Positions 1 to 64,000 of a DNA stretch of 64,000 nt are shown here, one piece after another. Within the stretch, counting starts at the first letter, position 1; each line of letters opens with the position of its first letter. A model generated the notes under the pieces. The model was not told the DNA's origin, did not search any database, and worked only from the letters and a program-made list of their open reading frames with translations. Made by a program: the position numbers and the translations under genes. The DNA is from Hemicentrotus pulcherrimus (lineage: Eukaryota > Echinodermata > Echinoidea > Camarodonta > Strongylocentrotidae): assembly GCA_003118195.1 (NCBI GenBank), contig BEXV01000012.1, forward strand, positions 252,346 through 316,345, in the 5' to 3' direction.

Positions 1-23
1 ACTCCTCCTCCTTTCTTCCTTAC

Positions 24-50945
<50,922 letters not shown>

Positions 50946-52780
50946 TGTGATTTCCACGCCTTCAACAAAAGCAAATTCCGGAACAAACTCAAAGGTGCAA
51001 TTATCTTATCCTCCCTTTTACAATTTTGAATAATGTTCAAGCACTATTAGAAAGAAATAAAGTCATTCTCGAGGAAGAAAGTTGTGGACAACATGATTCA
51101 TGTATCCAGTATGAGTGTTCCCCCAGAGTGTCAGTCTATAGTTGGTCTATAGCTAGCTGGTGGTTAGCTGCGACAACAACAGGTGACAGTTCACTGCTTG
51201 ACTTCCTTCCTTGTTAGCTGCAACATTTCCCACCGAAAATTAACGCAATCTAAAACGGCAACAACACCCTACACCCATGCAGAAGATTTCTCAGGATTAT
51301 ACAGAGATATTCTTCAACAGTTGGTCTACAGTATATTCAGCCAAATCCAGGACTTGTTAATTATAGAAAACAAAAGGGCTAGGGGGAATAAAACAACACA
51401 GGATAAAAATAAGATAGTCTGTGACTGCCACTTGGTTAGCTTATCAGGATCAAGTTGGAGAATAGATGATGAATTTAAGGAGGATTAACAAATTATTAGT
51501 CATAATCTAGAGGCTGAGTGAGGCTTTAATTCATGTGTGAGAGGGCCCTGATATCTGTATTCCGCAGAAAGTGAAGTTTCGAGGGAGGGCTGCCTTATCT
51601 TTCTAGAGCAACATAATCTAAGAGATCATTATCTGCCATGGTAATGGTGCTGTTAATACTCATGACAATTACGACGAGGAAGGCGAACAACCAAGTGATA
51701 ATATCCTGAAGTTTGCACGCTCTTCATGAGGGAATGTTCGGACCTCTTCAAGCAAAGACAAAAGAAAACTTTAAATAGCTCATTGGCAGTAACCGCAAAT
51801 TTGATGATCATCGTCCATGAAAATTCATTGAGCAATATCCAGTTTACATTCAATAAGTATACAAACAAATACAAGGTGCTAACAGCTGCACATCACTGAG
51901 CTGGGTGTTGAAAATATATCACAATGCTATTTCTAATCACCACTGCTGCTCCAACAAGTCTATTTGGCCACACAGGTTTTTAAGTTTCATATCCAATCTA
52001 TCAAGTTTTAAAAAGCATCATCTGAATGATCCAAACACCCTCATTGATCAAGTGCAAGTTTCAAAGATTCTGCAACTGCATGATCAAAGATGTACATCCA
52101 GAATCCAATCAAGTTGGTTTGATTCAAATCTTGATAATGATAATGATAATAATCAGCTTTTGATTTAAAAAAAGGAACTGTTCGTGGCTGCTACATAACA
52201 CCTCCAGGAGTCCAACAGAAAATCCTGGACCGCTAATCTTGTCTTCAACTAATGCTCTAAGAAAAAGTACCATGCACCATCACCTACATCACTGCCTCAA
52301 TCGCTGATCCAGTACCATAATATAAAGCAGTCTATATGTATCTACATTGCACAAATCAAAACATACAAATATTTCCATAGAGCATAACCTGTTTTAGACA
52401 GTCACAGATCATTAAGAACACAGTCAAACAATTAACCCCCTTGCATTTACACCATGTAATGAGTAAACACTGACCCCAAATCAAAATAAATCTGCTGACC
52501 AATCGGCGATGGATTCTTTGCAAAAACTAGACCTAGTCCTATTTTGAGAGGTCCTATGATTACCAGTAATGACTAAACAACATTGTACGATGACACAAGG
52601 CAAGGGGATCGGCACCCCCTGGCCGTTGCCGGGGAAAGGGGGCCAAGTGATTACTGGATTGGGGGTAATTAAGCAAGATTAATGCAGTGTTTTAACGCTC
52701 TTTGATTTCTGATGTAATTCACTCATGGCAGCATATAGGATTAGAATGGTCACAAGGTGGATGTCAAGTTCAAGACCCCG

Positions 52781-53160
52781 CCCCCCCCCCCCCCCCTACT
52801 CAGGGGTCGGAATGACCACATGCGTGTTGACAAAATGTCCGGTAAAGGGGTACTTTTCGTGCGACAAAGTCCGACCCGAGAATTGTGAAAAAAGGGGTAT
52901 ATTTGACTTTCAGCCAGAGATTTCTTTAAAAAGGGGGTGTTTTTCTTTTTTTCTGTCATCTCTTTGGACTCCTGAGAAATTATTCCGAATTTAGGGGGGT
53001 ACATTGAGCATTTTTCCTGATTGAGGTGGGTCTACAAGTCAGGAAAACCCCTTGAAAGGGGGGTTCGAAAATGTTGGCAGTCCTCAGATAGGGGGTGTTT
53101 TCAAAAAGAGGGAACGAGCAAATGCGTACCATAAATAACACTGAGTGGGGGCGGGTTCCA
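52781..53160. repeat. Recurrent A3-5 G4-6 T motif repeat
   Basis: After a 16-base C-run, short cores such as AAAGGGGTACTTTTCG, AAAAAAGGGGTATATTT, AAAAAGGGGGTGTTTTTC, TTTAGGGGGGTACATT and ATAGGGGGTGTTTTCAAA recur every 30-60 bp. This suggests a degenerate tandem or a dispersed repeat family. Both strands show short open frames, none recognisable. Confidence 0.6.
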
Positions 53161-54339
53161 GATCCACACACTTCATGTCAGTGGTTCTGTGCATCAGTCC
53201 TTTCACATCTTATTAAGAGTAAGAGCTGTGTTGAACAACTCTTCATTGAGAATGAACATAGTCAGACACATCGTCACTCAAACTGTTTCCTAATGGGCCT
53301 ATAGAAGTAGATCTTTTTTTCACGACTAGATAATCTCTGTTAATGCTTCCTTTTAAGCCAAGTATGCTACTGTGTACAGTGTATATTCCTGGACAACAGA
53401 CACATCATCAAAAACTTTTAACTGCAAGTGGATTTGAAAACTGATTACAATTTTGAAATTCATAATCTCTAAACAGTAAAGACGTTATTTATTCAATCTT
53501 TGTTTTTCAACAGGCTCTGTAAGGATCTGATCTCTTTGCACAAAAGGGGGGATGGGGGGGGGGATTTGATTTTTTTTCCCCTGTAGTTCTTTGGGAGCTG
53601 TCCACCAACACATTTTATTTCACGGTAGCAATAGAAAAGTCTAAGTAGATATATTGCAGATACATACATGATTGCAGGGGCAAGTAGGGTCAACTATCCT
53701 ATGCTTTATACTGTACATATGGCCAGGAAGTAATAAATTGATGATCTAATCAAATAAAGTAAGCTATCATTGGAAAAGTGCCAGTCAAGGTTTACAGGTA
53801 TCATCTTCCTATAAAAAGTAATAGAGGCAGCTGTGCTGTAAAATTAATGGTCTGGAAATAAATAATCCACATGTCACAAAAGAATTGTCTTCTGTTCTAA
53901 AATCCCATGATAACCTGGAAGCTTTTCATGATTCCGTCATAAGTACTCAAGATCGGGGAAAACCAATTGAAATGCATGTATTGAACTTTTATATGTTTCC
54001 TTCCGATGTCTGTGAACTTGTACTTATAACAGTTTCATGAAACAATGCCCCAGTTATTTTGTTTCAAGATATACGACAGGCAAATTCAAAATGAAGATAA
54101 TTTACGATTGCCAAACTGGATTAAATAATTCTAAAATGTTTTTATATGAGATGGAAGATTGGTGTCTATGCCACATGGGAATGTGTCACCCATTTTTACT
54201 CACATTTTTCACAAACGTTTCTTCCATCATCATTTGTTCAACCACAAGGCTGAATTGCGCAACTTACAGACCGCACTGTTTTGCAACATGATTTTTGGGG
54301 AAAATATGGAATAACAGGCACGTAATTAAACATTTTTGT

Positions 54340-54430
54340 TTTTTCTCTCTCTCTCTCTCCCCTCCACCTTCTCTTTCCATCTTTTTCTCTCTCTCTCTGT
54401 CTCTGTATCTCTTGTCTCTCTCTCTCTCTC
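54340..54430. repeat. CT microsatellite
   Basis: Interrupted (CT)n with CTTTTTC and TGTCTC spacers. Confidence 0.9.
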
Positions 54431-55589
54431 ATTCTGCTGAAGATAAAATATGAAAACTTTCCTCATCAGAACAGACAACAATTATGATGATTAATCAAAA
54501 TGATGATTAATCAAAAAGCGCATTACAACTTTACTTCTTCATGCAAAGGAAAGTTATTTTCAAACATCTATACTAATCCAAAGCCATAACAATACCACTA
54601 ATGACTATGCAATAGGCCTACATTTATTTCATCAATATTTTTATAAAGTTGATCATTTGAAAATTGCCACTATACCATACCTCCTTCACCTTGCCCTTTA
54701 CATACCAATTAAAACGTTCCTACGCACAAGTCGCACCTTACATCTTATCTCACAACTGGCAGGTAACATTTCACAAAATCTCACTGCACTGAACATGAAT
54801 TGATGAAATGTAGTTTTATCAGCTTAAGACAAGCATGGTATTACTTGGCAAATTATGCACTTCATAGTTTATAATTTCAAACCAATTTGCAGTTTTGGAG
54901 AGCTACATTTTGTAAAAAAAGTGATGATATAGATTAATAATGAGATTCTCCTGATTCAAAGAGGTTGCTATTTTCCTCTTCATAGATAAAGTAATTAGCA
55001 AATGCATGGTAAAAGAACTATACCATTCTTCCAGTATTTCCTTTCATATTTGGTTCATTTTAAGACAATACCTGTAACTTTAAAACAAAATTAAAAGGTG
55101 AATAAAATCATATTGTTATGAATTTCTGGCTTTGCCATTTTCAATTTGAAACCTGATAAATTGATTTATGTGGGATAACCAAAAAGGTGTTCAAGCTCTC
55201 TACATAAAGGTAAACAATTCTGAGCCTTAGTAGCAGTCATTCAACACAAGACACCATTATAAATGTTAACATTCAATTCATCTCATATTTCAACATCTTC
55301 CCACTCAGTTACCAAGGAAATTGAAATATTTTATAATAACATTCTTTAAATGCATTATATCCGGTGCATATTTACACATTTGTAGATGAAAATCTTAAAT
55401 CCAGAAAATTGTCCCACTACAACAAACAGTCAATATGGATGATTCTTAGATTTGTAAACATCTCATAAAATGAAATCATAATAAATAAAATTAAACATTG
55501 AAACATATTTTTTTTAATGAATACATCTGTGACAATTGTTTCTGAAAATTAAATAACAAGGCATTTTACCCATATTAGTCCCTCTTGAC

Positions 55590-55700
55590 CCAGGTGTATT
55601 AAATGGGTACCTGGATATACTGAGCTAATAATGATTGCAGGACTCTCAGGAAGAGCACTACTAATACTGAAGAGGCTACCGTGGGTATATAAGATCATAT
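55590..55700 (+). repeat. SINE tail fragment
   Basis: ATTAAATGGGTACCTGGATA is followed by AATGATTGCAGGACTCTCAG, in the same order as at 38510-38650. No tRNA-like head is visible. Confidence 0.5.
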
Positions 55701-58700
55701 AACCGCAAATAAGCAATTACTTGTGTATAATATATAATATCAGAGTTTCAAACAAAGAGATTATCTACCTAAAGCTAAATCACCACGTTGAAATATTAGC
55801 ACAAAGCTATATAGTTTACTAGAAAACACGGTCTTTGATATAGCGATAGAGTAAGATAACAATATCTTTTGTTTTTCTGACCTTTTCTAGGATTAATACT
55901 TTTTGTTCAAAAGTTCCATTTCTCACTTTGAGTCATAAAGCGTAGGTGAGGAGATGGCTTAACACCAATGGACTGTTCAGACTAAACAAAATTTATTTCT
56001 TAAATCGTATAAAGAAACGTCTTTATAAAGAATAATCATAGAGAGAAAGGGGCATACAGACTAGAATAACAATATTGAACAAAGTAACATTGTATAACGA
56101 GACAAGTTTTGATGAGGTCAGTTGACATGACAACTAGACAACCATCAGTGGGTGCTCAAGATACATGTAAGCATCACCCAGTTCTATGGTTCTCGTTTGC
56201 AATGATACTCAAACATGCGTTCTGCTACAGTGTATATGACTTTTCTTTATACGACATTCAGAATAGAAGAAAAGTCTATTTCTCATCATATAGCTATGGA
56301 ATTCTTGTATAGAGATAAAATAAATTCTGGTTGTCTTAAAAGAGAGTGAGCATAGGTGAGAGGATGGCTTAACACCAAGTCACAACCCAAGATCTGATTG
56401 GGGGTATGCCAAACCTCAATATCAAGCCTGAATATATACTCTGCTAAAAATGTACTTCAAGGATCCATTGTCAAGGACTTCGAAAGGGATAAAAGAAGCT
56501 CTACGTGCAAGAAATAGTTGGTCTAAATATACTCCTAACATAATATCCTACATAAGACTGTAATGTTCCTCATATGTAACTTCAATGTTAACCCTTATTA
56601 AGGTTTCATCCAAAGAGAAGACAATGGTGAATTTGAAATAATAAGCTCTTCAGTGTCGTAAATGATGTTTCAAAGCACAGGATAAAGGTTCCATTTCACT
56701 TCATGATTGTCTTCCCTGGCCAACAATGTTTTACAACTAACTTTTTTTAAATTGAAGATTAATCTGAATACAATAAAGAAGATGACATGCAACTGAACAC
56801 CAATTTCAATAATCTGTTTTACTCCACTGAACAAAAACAACAGTTACAACTTTAAGCAGAATACTTCTGATATTTGTATCAATTCTATCTGATTATTCCT
56901 ATTCTGGTAATGATACCGATATCCTTTAAAAATAAAAAACTAAATGATGAAATAAATGTCAAGATCTTAAGACTTTTTAGTAGTAATGCTATCATTATTT
57001 TCACTAATAAAATGCAGTTAAAAAAAATGATGGATTCAAGTGATGGGCCATGGTCAAATTCAGGAGGACAGGACTGTCTTAGTGAATATCAATGAATGGG
57101 GTTTACAGCCCAATCCTTTTTTTATGAGAGGTTTCCTTTAGAGGCAAAATCTCCAATTAATCTAATCACACCATATGAAAGAGATAAAAACCATCTATAG
57201 CCTGAAGTGGCTACTGATATATCTCATTACCATATGGGTTTAAAACAACAACCAGCGGTTCCTGTGGGCAAGTCATTAACGGAAAACTCAAATATACAAG
57301 AAATGCTATATACTTTTTTGTTATTTCTGAAATGGTCTAAGTAGACCCCAGATTCAAAAAGAATAAAATATATGGGTTGTATTGCTCATCAATATCAAAT
57401 TTGCTTGCCAAATGACACTTCATTGTGAGGAGGTATCAAATCAATGCTTTGTGTGGCACATGTGCTATCAATAATTAAATGTAGTCTTCTCTATTTCAAC
57501 CTAGAGATAAGAATTTCAATAGAGGAATCCTTTCTTTTATTTTCATCTTAATAATGGCCAATAAAAGTCTATCAACAAGTTTTTTAAAAACATAGGTATA
57601 TAGAGTTAGGTGATTATCAGGCAATTAAAATATATAAAAATGCTGAAGAAGAAAGAAAAGAAGAAAGAAAAAAAAACATGTGTCAAATTCACTTATAACA
57701 AAGTTCCTAAAACAACATTCAGATTTAAACCAATACTTGCTGACTGAAATTAAAGCTGAAATCATCTCATACTTACCAAATCAGAAGGAGGAAATATCCT
57801 TAACTCCATTTAAGCAACTTGCAGCCTCCTTTTCTTATTTTTAGAATAGATAAGCCACTTAGACTGGATGCCTTTTCATCTGCTGTAATCAGTCATTAAC
57901 TTTGAATTGTCTAATAAATATATCTTCAAAGATGCCTTCCAGTATTTGCTTTTGTAAACTACTGCAATAATCAAATTAAGATGTACTTTCAAATACTAAT
58001 AATGCACTCTGTTCTATCTTCTGAATCTTATTATGGAATTCTATTGCTTCCAATTTAAAGATTCTTTTATGACAATCACAAGAGTAATCCCAAGACATCA
58101 ACAACAGGAGCTACAAGAAAATGGCACATATCTCCTGAGAAATAACGCAACTCCCTGATCACAAGCAAAGAGAATTAAAAATGCAATGAGGAAAGTGATT
58201 TTCAATTAAGAATGTCAAAAAATTGAGTGTCATTCCAACTTTTGGTTGTTGATCCAGGTCCCCTTGGTAACTCTTTTCCCCTTTCCATGGTTTGCCGAAA
58301 AGCGATACCTTTTGATTCCTCCTTGCCCCCCACTCACGTGGGAATGGGGTGATGCCAATTTGGGCATGGCAAGGAACGAACGAACATGGAACCCTTATCT
58401 GCATCAGACAGAAAAGACCTTGGAAGACATTCACCCAGGGAGCTAACATACCCCCTCTCTCTTTCACTTCTCAACATCTTCAATCTTGGCATGTCAGGAA
58501 CAAGTGGTTGACGGAGGCAATAGATTACCAATCTCAATTTTTTTAACCCTTCTTACATCACTTTTGGGGTAATCAAAATTATCCTTTACCTCTGCATCAA
58601 GGGGGATATGCTTTTGGGCAAACTATGAGCTTGAAAATACTTATTAATTCATACATTTTAGAAGAGCAAATCTAATTTTCTGACATGACCAACAATAGAT

Positions 58701-60239
58701 GGCATCTGTACTAAAATCATTGTATTTATAGACCATTTATGAGCTTCACAAGTATTGGACATTTTAAAAAAGGCACTTTTAGTTTAACAGTCTATCCATC
58801 ACAGTCCCATATTAGGGAATCTTGTGTATTAGCTGCGTATCATGATGGCTTTAATTCAACCTTACATCATTTGCTGTGCGTGGGACCATTCATTGTCTCG
58901 TTGATATGTCTAAGCACACATCCCGCATCTTTCTTTAATACTTAAAACAACATTTCTTCAGGGTTTCATTGGATGACTAAAGCTGCCAAGATCAACAACA
59001 ACAAAAATTATTTGAAAAATATCACCATGCAAATGATCACTTCCATTAAAAGTATTTAAAAAAGTATTTATAAATAATAAATTTCCTTGTTAAGTGCAAA
59101 TTTTCCTGAGTTTTTATTTGAAAGATAATCCAGATGGATTTTGAGTTTTACTTTTTTTAGTACTTTGTTTCAATATCATTCTAATTTCGATAAAACACTT
59201 TATATCTTTTCAAAGGTACAGAAAAGGTTGAACACATGAAGTTTGAATAAATCAGAGAAGCATGTGGGTTACAAATAGAGGGATGTGATAGCTTGTCGCT
59301 CCAATTTGAATGTTTAGAACTCTCAAAGAAGAAACAAGTGGGAGAGTTATTAATCACTACTCTCTTCCTGGGGCCCATAACACAGTATTCCGAAAAAAAA
59401 TGTATCAGTTGTATAAAGATCAATTTGAATTTATCTTGACAATATTCATCAAAGTGTCTGTAAGATTCAATGATACTCTATATCTAAGATTTTGAAATAA
59501 AAGAAAAGGTTTACATGAATTTGCATCTTGTATCTCTAGAAAAGCATGATATGAATTGAAGGGTAACCATATTAATTATTCTAATATAACTTGTTATAAA
59601 AAAGATATAATATGTCAAAGAATAATTGATTTTTGTTCTCATACAGATTGATAAAATATGGAACTAAACCTCTGAATATGTAATTGTGTGAATCTTTTTA
59701 AAACCTGAATCAAGATTCTCAACAATTTGTGAAATATCTGTAAGATTTCCTCTGTCTGCATGATAATACAGGAGACTAAGAGTCATCTTTCATGTTCCCT
59801 GGAGGACTCTGTAAAGAATACCAAAATGACAAGCGTCTAAGCTATCACATGTATCACACCCCCTCTGACACATACCTGCACAAGTCACATACAGCATATA
59901 ATATCTCAGTCAGAGACCCTAGATACGAGATAAGCTTCACACCAAACGTATCGTATGTAAGCCATTCATGTGTATATGTACAAAAATGTATGAGCGTTTG
60001 AGCATACAGTTACTTATTACCACTTTTACGTAGTGATAAATAAAATATCTTTTTTTTTGCTTATCAGTGCTTAAAATAATGTTCATGGGTGTAAGCTTTA
60101 TATTAATGCAAACCAATAAATAATGGATGTATGTTAACTGGTCTGGCGGCCCAGAGCTAGATGCATGACTGCCATGAGATGGTTCTCAAGTTTCACATTT
60201 AGTCAGCCATTTCACAGAATCATAATAATGATAATAATA

Positions 60240-60300
60240 GCTAGTTCTTATATAGCGCTTTTTAAGACCGAAGGCCCTCTCAAAGCTTTGAATTTGACTT
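60240..60300. repeat. Dispersed repeat fragment
   Basis: TATATAGCGCTTTTTAAGAC and GAAGGCCCTCTCAAAGC resemble a widespread repeat in marine invertebrate genomes (TATAGCGC...CTCAAAGCG). Assignment is from memory of the pattern. Confidence 0.4.
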
Positions 60301-60447
60301 TGAATTTATAGGCAAGTCTTCAGATTAGAAAAATCTTCAAATTAACTATATACACCAACAATCTTCATATCAAATCATAATCATAATATAGCATTTATGT
60401 AGATTTAATATGTACTCCCTTATTTTGTCCCTCTTACCCCCCCCCCC

Positions 60448-60448
60448 N
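60448..60448. other. Unresolved base (N) after a C-run
   Basis: A single N at the end of an 11-base C homopolymer. Confidence 0.9.
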
Positions 60449-60950
60449 AGGTGGCAGTTACATATTTTCAACGTGTGTATTAAATCCTTCAAAAGAAACC
60501 AGAAACGCACCAAATTAAGTAATGAATGAATAGACAGATCTGAATGACGTAATATAAGTTTATGTGCTTAACTTTTCTAAGGCTGAGTCATCATTAGATT
60601 GAAATGGTTGAAATTATTGTAGTTATGACAATTAGTTGAAATTGTTGAAGTAAGTAAATAAGTAAGTAAGTAAAGAAGTAATATTTAGGCTTTATAACCC
60701 AAAAGAGAAAAATAAAGTTAGATCACAATACAAGACATATATTACTACTCCTTTCAATCATTATGGCATCTCCATTCACAAAACAACACCCCTTTCACAT
60801 CCAACAAAATGTTTATAACCACAGACTACTAGTCTTGCCATGCCTTGGAGGCTGACGCCCTGTGTTGCTATGGTAATGGATGATGCATCATCTGGGAGTC
60901 ACTGGGATCCTAGGTCTGAGGATTTTCCATGGATGAATGGTTGGATGGAT

Positions 60951-62240
60951 GACTGGAGGGAGGAGGAGTGATGGATGGGGCAGATTTTACACCCTAGTCG
61001 GAATGCTCCTGTGAAATTTAGAGCATCCCTATACCAGATAAGTTTGCAGGTGCAAAGTTAACCCTTGTCCGTCATTCTGTGTAGCAGTGTCTGCACTGTG
61101 AGACTATGTTGACTTGCATGGTCAACTGTCTACATACATGTACCATAGGCTCTGTACTGCTTACTGGTAGATCTAGGCTCTGCTCAAGGCTTTAAGACTT
61201 TTGGATATGTGTCAAATTACAGTTTGTGCCTGCCTACTATGCAAGACTAAGATAACTTTCAAACTGTTGTACCTAGTATTGTGATTTGAGACATATGAAT
61301 TTAGAAAAAATAAGTAACATTTTCAATTTTATTGTAACATTGTGTTATCTATTCTTTATTTGCAAAATTACAAGGCGTAAAGTGCACAGCGCTATGTATT
61401 TTGTTACATAATAATAATAATATTCTCTAGGCACTTTACACATATATAAGCTGTTTACTTTTGAAAGCTCTATGATTTTTATAGGAAAAAGGTTAGTTTG
61501 ATCAGCATGTGAGTTGAATTTATTTATCTTGAATCAAACAAAGATGACACAAATAAGGAGTCTGTCACATAGCCAGAAAAAAAATTACCAGATAATTAGA
61601 TTAGTGCAACCAAAGCAATTTGGTAATATAGAGTTCAAGTTTCTATATCATGCCTGAAACTAATTTAAAGATATACCACATGACTGTGAAAATGTTCATC
61701 AATATGTACTTCCTGTTTTAAGTATATAATTGGCATGAATGTGGGCCAGCTTTCTGAAAACTTAGGGGGTCTAAAATAAATAGTAATAAGTAATTAAATA
61801 TTTCAAGGCATGAATGGACAGAAAACTTGGATAAGAATGCTGATTCTTTTTTTTTTTTAAACCAGAGGGCAGTATATGCAGATTCCCAAAGTTACAAATG
61901 AAGTCAACAACCATTAGAAAGTGATCTTCCCCCAGTTTGGAACAAGTCCAGTTTTCAGAGTGACTTTGGTGTCTAGTAGACATGTGGGGGCAGCAGGCTA
62001 TTTTTCAATTTCAGAAAGATTCATCTCAAAGAGGGCTAACACTCTATTCACGTCCACAACTTACAGCTCGATGATCAATCATTTATTTATATACTACCAG
62101 TTTGATCTGCTGGTACTCATTGGCAAATTACAAAATAGATAATGCATCAAAGAATATCATTGCAAACCAAGTATTACCAACAGACCGGTTCAAACACGAA
62201 TATGGGTCATTTTTTCCTTTTTACTCTGTTTTCTTATGAA
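60951..62240. repeat. Duplicated block, copy 1
   Basis: It starts GACTGGAGGGAGG and runs to about 62240 (near GGGTCATTTT). It matches 62928-64000 at high identity in several segments, but has about 450 bp (61190-61645) that copy 2 lacks. It includes AGCGCTATGTATTTTGTTAC and a TAATAATAAT run. Confidence 0.9.
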
Positions 62241-62926
62241 AATCTAATTTATCTCATATATGTTTATGTATTTTTTTGTCTTTATATTGTGTTTATCCTT
62301 GTATTCTGTGATATTTTTTACTCATATATGCTCAATAATATAAATAATATAAATTATAATATTCGGGAAACTTTTTATACAAAGCCACCATCGGCTTTTC
62401 CATAGTTTTCCAATTTCATTTTAAACTATTGTAATAATTGACCATTCCTTGTATGTATATATACTTGTATGTATTTGCATTTGCTGTGTTTTTATAAAAA
62501 TGAAATAAATAAACGAACAACTTGAAACAGTAATACAGAGAAGTTATAACCTAATACTGTTACCAGCATGACTATGATTTTGTTTCTTTCTCAAGTATGT
62601 TTATCATCTACGTACACAACAAAATGTAAATAAATTTTATTCAAAAAAATGCTACGTCAGTCAAAATTGTAATGAAGCATAATTTTGGTTCCCAAGAAAA
62701 ATTAATTTTAACAAAAAAGTGAAATTGGGAGAAAAGTATGAATCCCTTGGAAGATATGAATGTGACAAATTTACCAACTTTTGATTTTTTTAAATATGTT
62801 ACCATTATTATCATAACAAATTACAAATACATTTTCATATAGGTAAAACATCCACTCTTAAATATGTATGACCTTCCCTGGTTTACCACAATCAAATAGT
62901 TAGGAAAAGCAACCCAAATTTAATTA

Positions 62927-62927
62927 N
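62927..62927. other. Unresolved base (N) at the block junction
   Basis: A single N directly before the first base of the second copy of the duplicated block, which suggests a contig join. Confidence 0.9.
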
Positions 62928-64000
62928 GACTGGAGGGAGGAAGAGTGATGGATGGGGCAGATTTTACACCCTAATCGGAATGCTCCTGTGAAATTTAGAG
63001 CATCCCTATACCAGATAAGTTTACAGGTGCAAAGTTAACCCTTGTCAGTCATTGTGCGTGGCAGTGTCTGCACTGTGAGACTATGTTGACTTGCATCTTC
63101 AACTGTCTGCACACCATAGGCTCTCTATTGCTTACTTGACACAGCCAGAGACTGACAAATCTAGGCTCTGTTCAAGGCTTCTATATCATGCCTGAAACTA
63201 CTTTAAAGATATACCCCATGACTGTGAACATGTTCATTAATATATATTTCCTGTTCTAATTATAAAATTAGTATGAATGTAGGCCATCTATCCAACAACT
63301 TTATAAATTATAGAGTACCAAAGCTGTAACGTCATAAAAATCTAAGTTTGGAATTTCTCACTTTTTTCTTCATTTTCCGAAAGAGCATCAAAAATAATGT
63401 CCAAATATCGAAAAACCAATTGAACATGTAAGGTATTGGCTCAGATATGCTCTTTCGGAAAATAAAGAAAAAATAAAGAAAAAATCGAGAAATTCCAAAA
63501 CAGATTTTTGATGATGTCACACTTCACCTCTCTATAGTAGCTTAAAATAAATGGGATTAAGTAATTAAATATTTCCAGGATTGGATGGGCAGGAAACTTG
63601 GATTTGAATGCTGATTTCTTTTTAAAAACTAGAGGGCAGTATATGCATATTCCCAAAGTTAAGAATAGAGGCAACAGCCATTAGGAAGTGATTTTCACCC
63701 AGCTTGGACCAAATCCAGTTTTCACTTTTCAGAGTGACTTATGGTGTATAGAAGACACGTGGGGGCAGCAGGCCATTTTTCAATTTCAGAAAGATTCATC
63801 TCAAAGAGGGCTAACACTCTCTTCACATCCACAACTCACAGCTCAATGATCAATCATTCATTTATATATTACAAGTTTCATATGCTGGTACCCATTGGCA
63901 TATAAAGAATAGATAATGCATCAACGAATATCATTGCATAGTGCATACCAAACATGAATGTGGGTCATTTTATTCTTTTTATTCTTGCTATCTAATGAAA
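62928..64000. repeat. Duplicated block, copy 2 (runs off the window)
   Basis: It begins with the same GACTGGAGGGAGG as copy 1, immediately after the N. It has the internal 450-bp deletion relative to copy 1 and a 228-bp fold-back insertion (63309-63536). It continues past the right edge or ends close to it. Confidence 0.9.
63309..63536. mobile_element. Fold-back (MITE-like) element inside block copy 2
   Basis: The left arm starts TATAGAG at 63309 and contains AGTTTGGAATTTCTCAC and CATTTTCCGAAAGAGCAT. The right arm is its inverse (ATGCTCTTTCGGAAAATAAAG, then GAGAAATTCCAAAACAG), ending CTCTATA at 63536. Arms are about 75-80 bp and the loop about 60 bp. Copy 1 has no such sequence at the matching site (about 61770), so it looks like an insertion. 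No protein is encoded. Confidence 0.8.

Larger units (their letters stand above)
50946..64000. other. 5' flank of MYO5: no gene identified
   Basis: The MYO5 promoter and any 5' UTR should lie at the low end of this stretch (just above 50946), but no TATA box or initiator can be assigned with confidence. I found no open reading frame with recognisable protein similarity. Content includes the G-rich motif repeat (52781-53160), a CT microsatellite (54340-54430), a SINE-tail fragment (55590-55700), paired short direct repeats (55932 and 56344), a dispersed-repeat fragment (60240-60300) and the duplicated block (60951-62240 and 62928-64000). Confidence 0.7.

Noticed and set aside
58159..58546. Four overlapping open frames on both strands
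   Set aside because: No recognisable protein, and overlap on both strands shows chance openness in a slightly GC-richer patch.

Overview
The window is a stretch of AT-rich animal nuclear DNA. It holds one recognisable protein-coding gene, the 5' part of a class V unconventional myosin heavy chain gene (MYO5), transcribed on the minus strand. Fourteen coding exons run from an ATG at 50945 down to position 24. Each was placed by hand from its similarity to the myosin motor domain and its GT-AG splice sites. Joined, they make 1,941 nt (647 codons) with compatible phases at every junction and no internal stop. The encoded part runs from the N-terminal SH3-like fold through the P-loop, switch I, the TEDS position, switch II and most of the lower 50-kDa region to actin-binding loop 2. 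The rest of the motor, the IQ neck, the coiled coil and the cargo-binding tail must lie beyond position 1.

Layout from the gene's 5' end (right) to its 3' end (left): 64000-50946 is upstream flank with no gene I can support. It contains a roughly 1-1.3 kb block present twice (60951 and 62928), a G-rich motif repeat (52781-53160) and short repeats. Exons 1-3 (50945-47647) encode the N-terminal extension, SH3-like fold and first part of the motor. Exons 4-9 (42224-11036) are spread over large introns of 1.5-10.4 kb. Exons 10-14 (4197-24) are more compact, with introns of 0.5-1.6 kb. The introns carry tRNA-derived SINE-like sequences, microsatellites, local tandem duplications and fold-back repeats. 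I see no RNA gene, no nested gene and no second open reading frame with convincing protein similarity.

The organism is most likely a marine invertebrate deuterostome, perhaps a sea urchin or other echinoderm. This is an inference from the vertebrate-like motor sequence, multi-kilobase introns, many TACATGTA palindromes, tRNA-SINE pieces and highly repetitive introns; species was not determined. A 71-base N gap and three single Ns mark draft-assembly joins.

No novel molecular system was found. The points most worth checking are the fold-back insertion present in only one of the two copies of the right-end block, the assembly status of that block, the non-canonical N-terminus of the myosin, and a few intronic elements.
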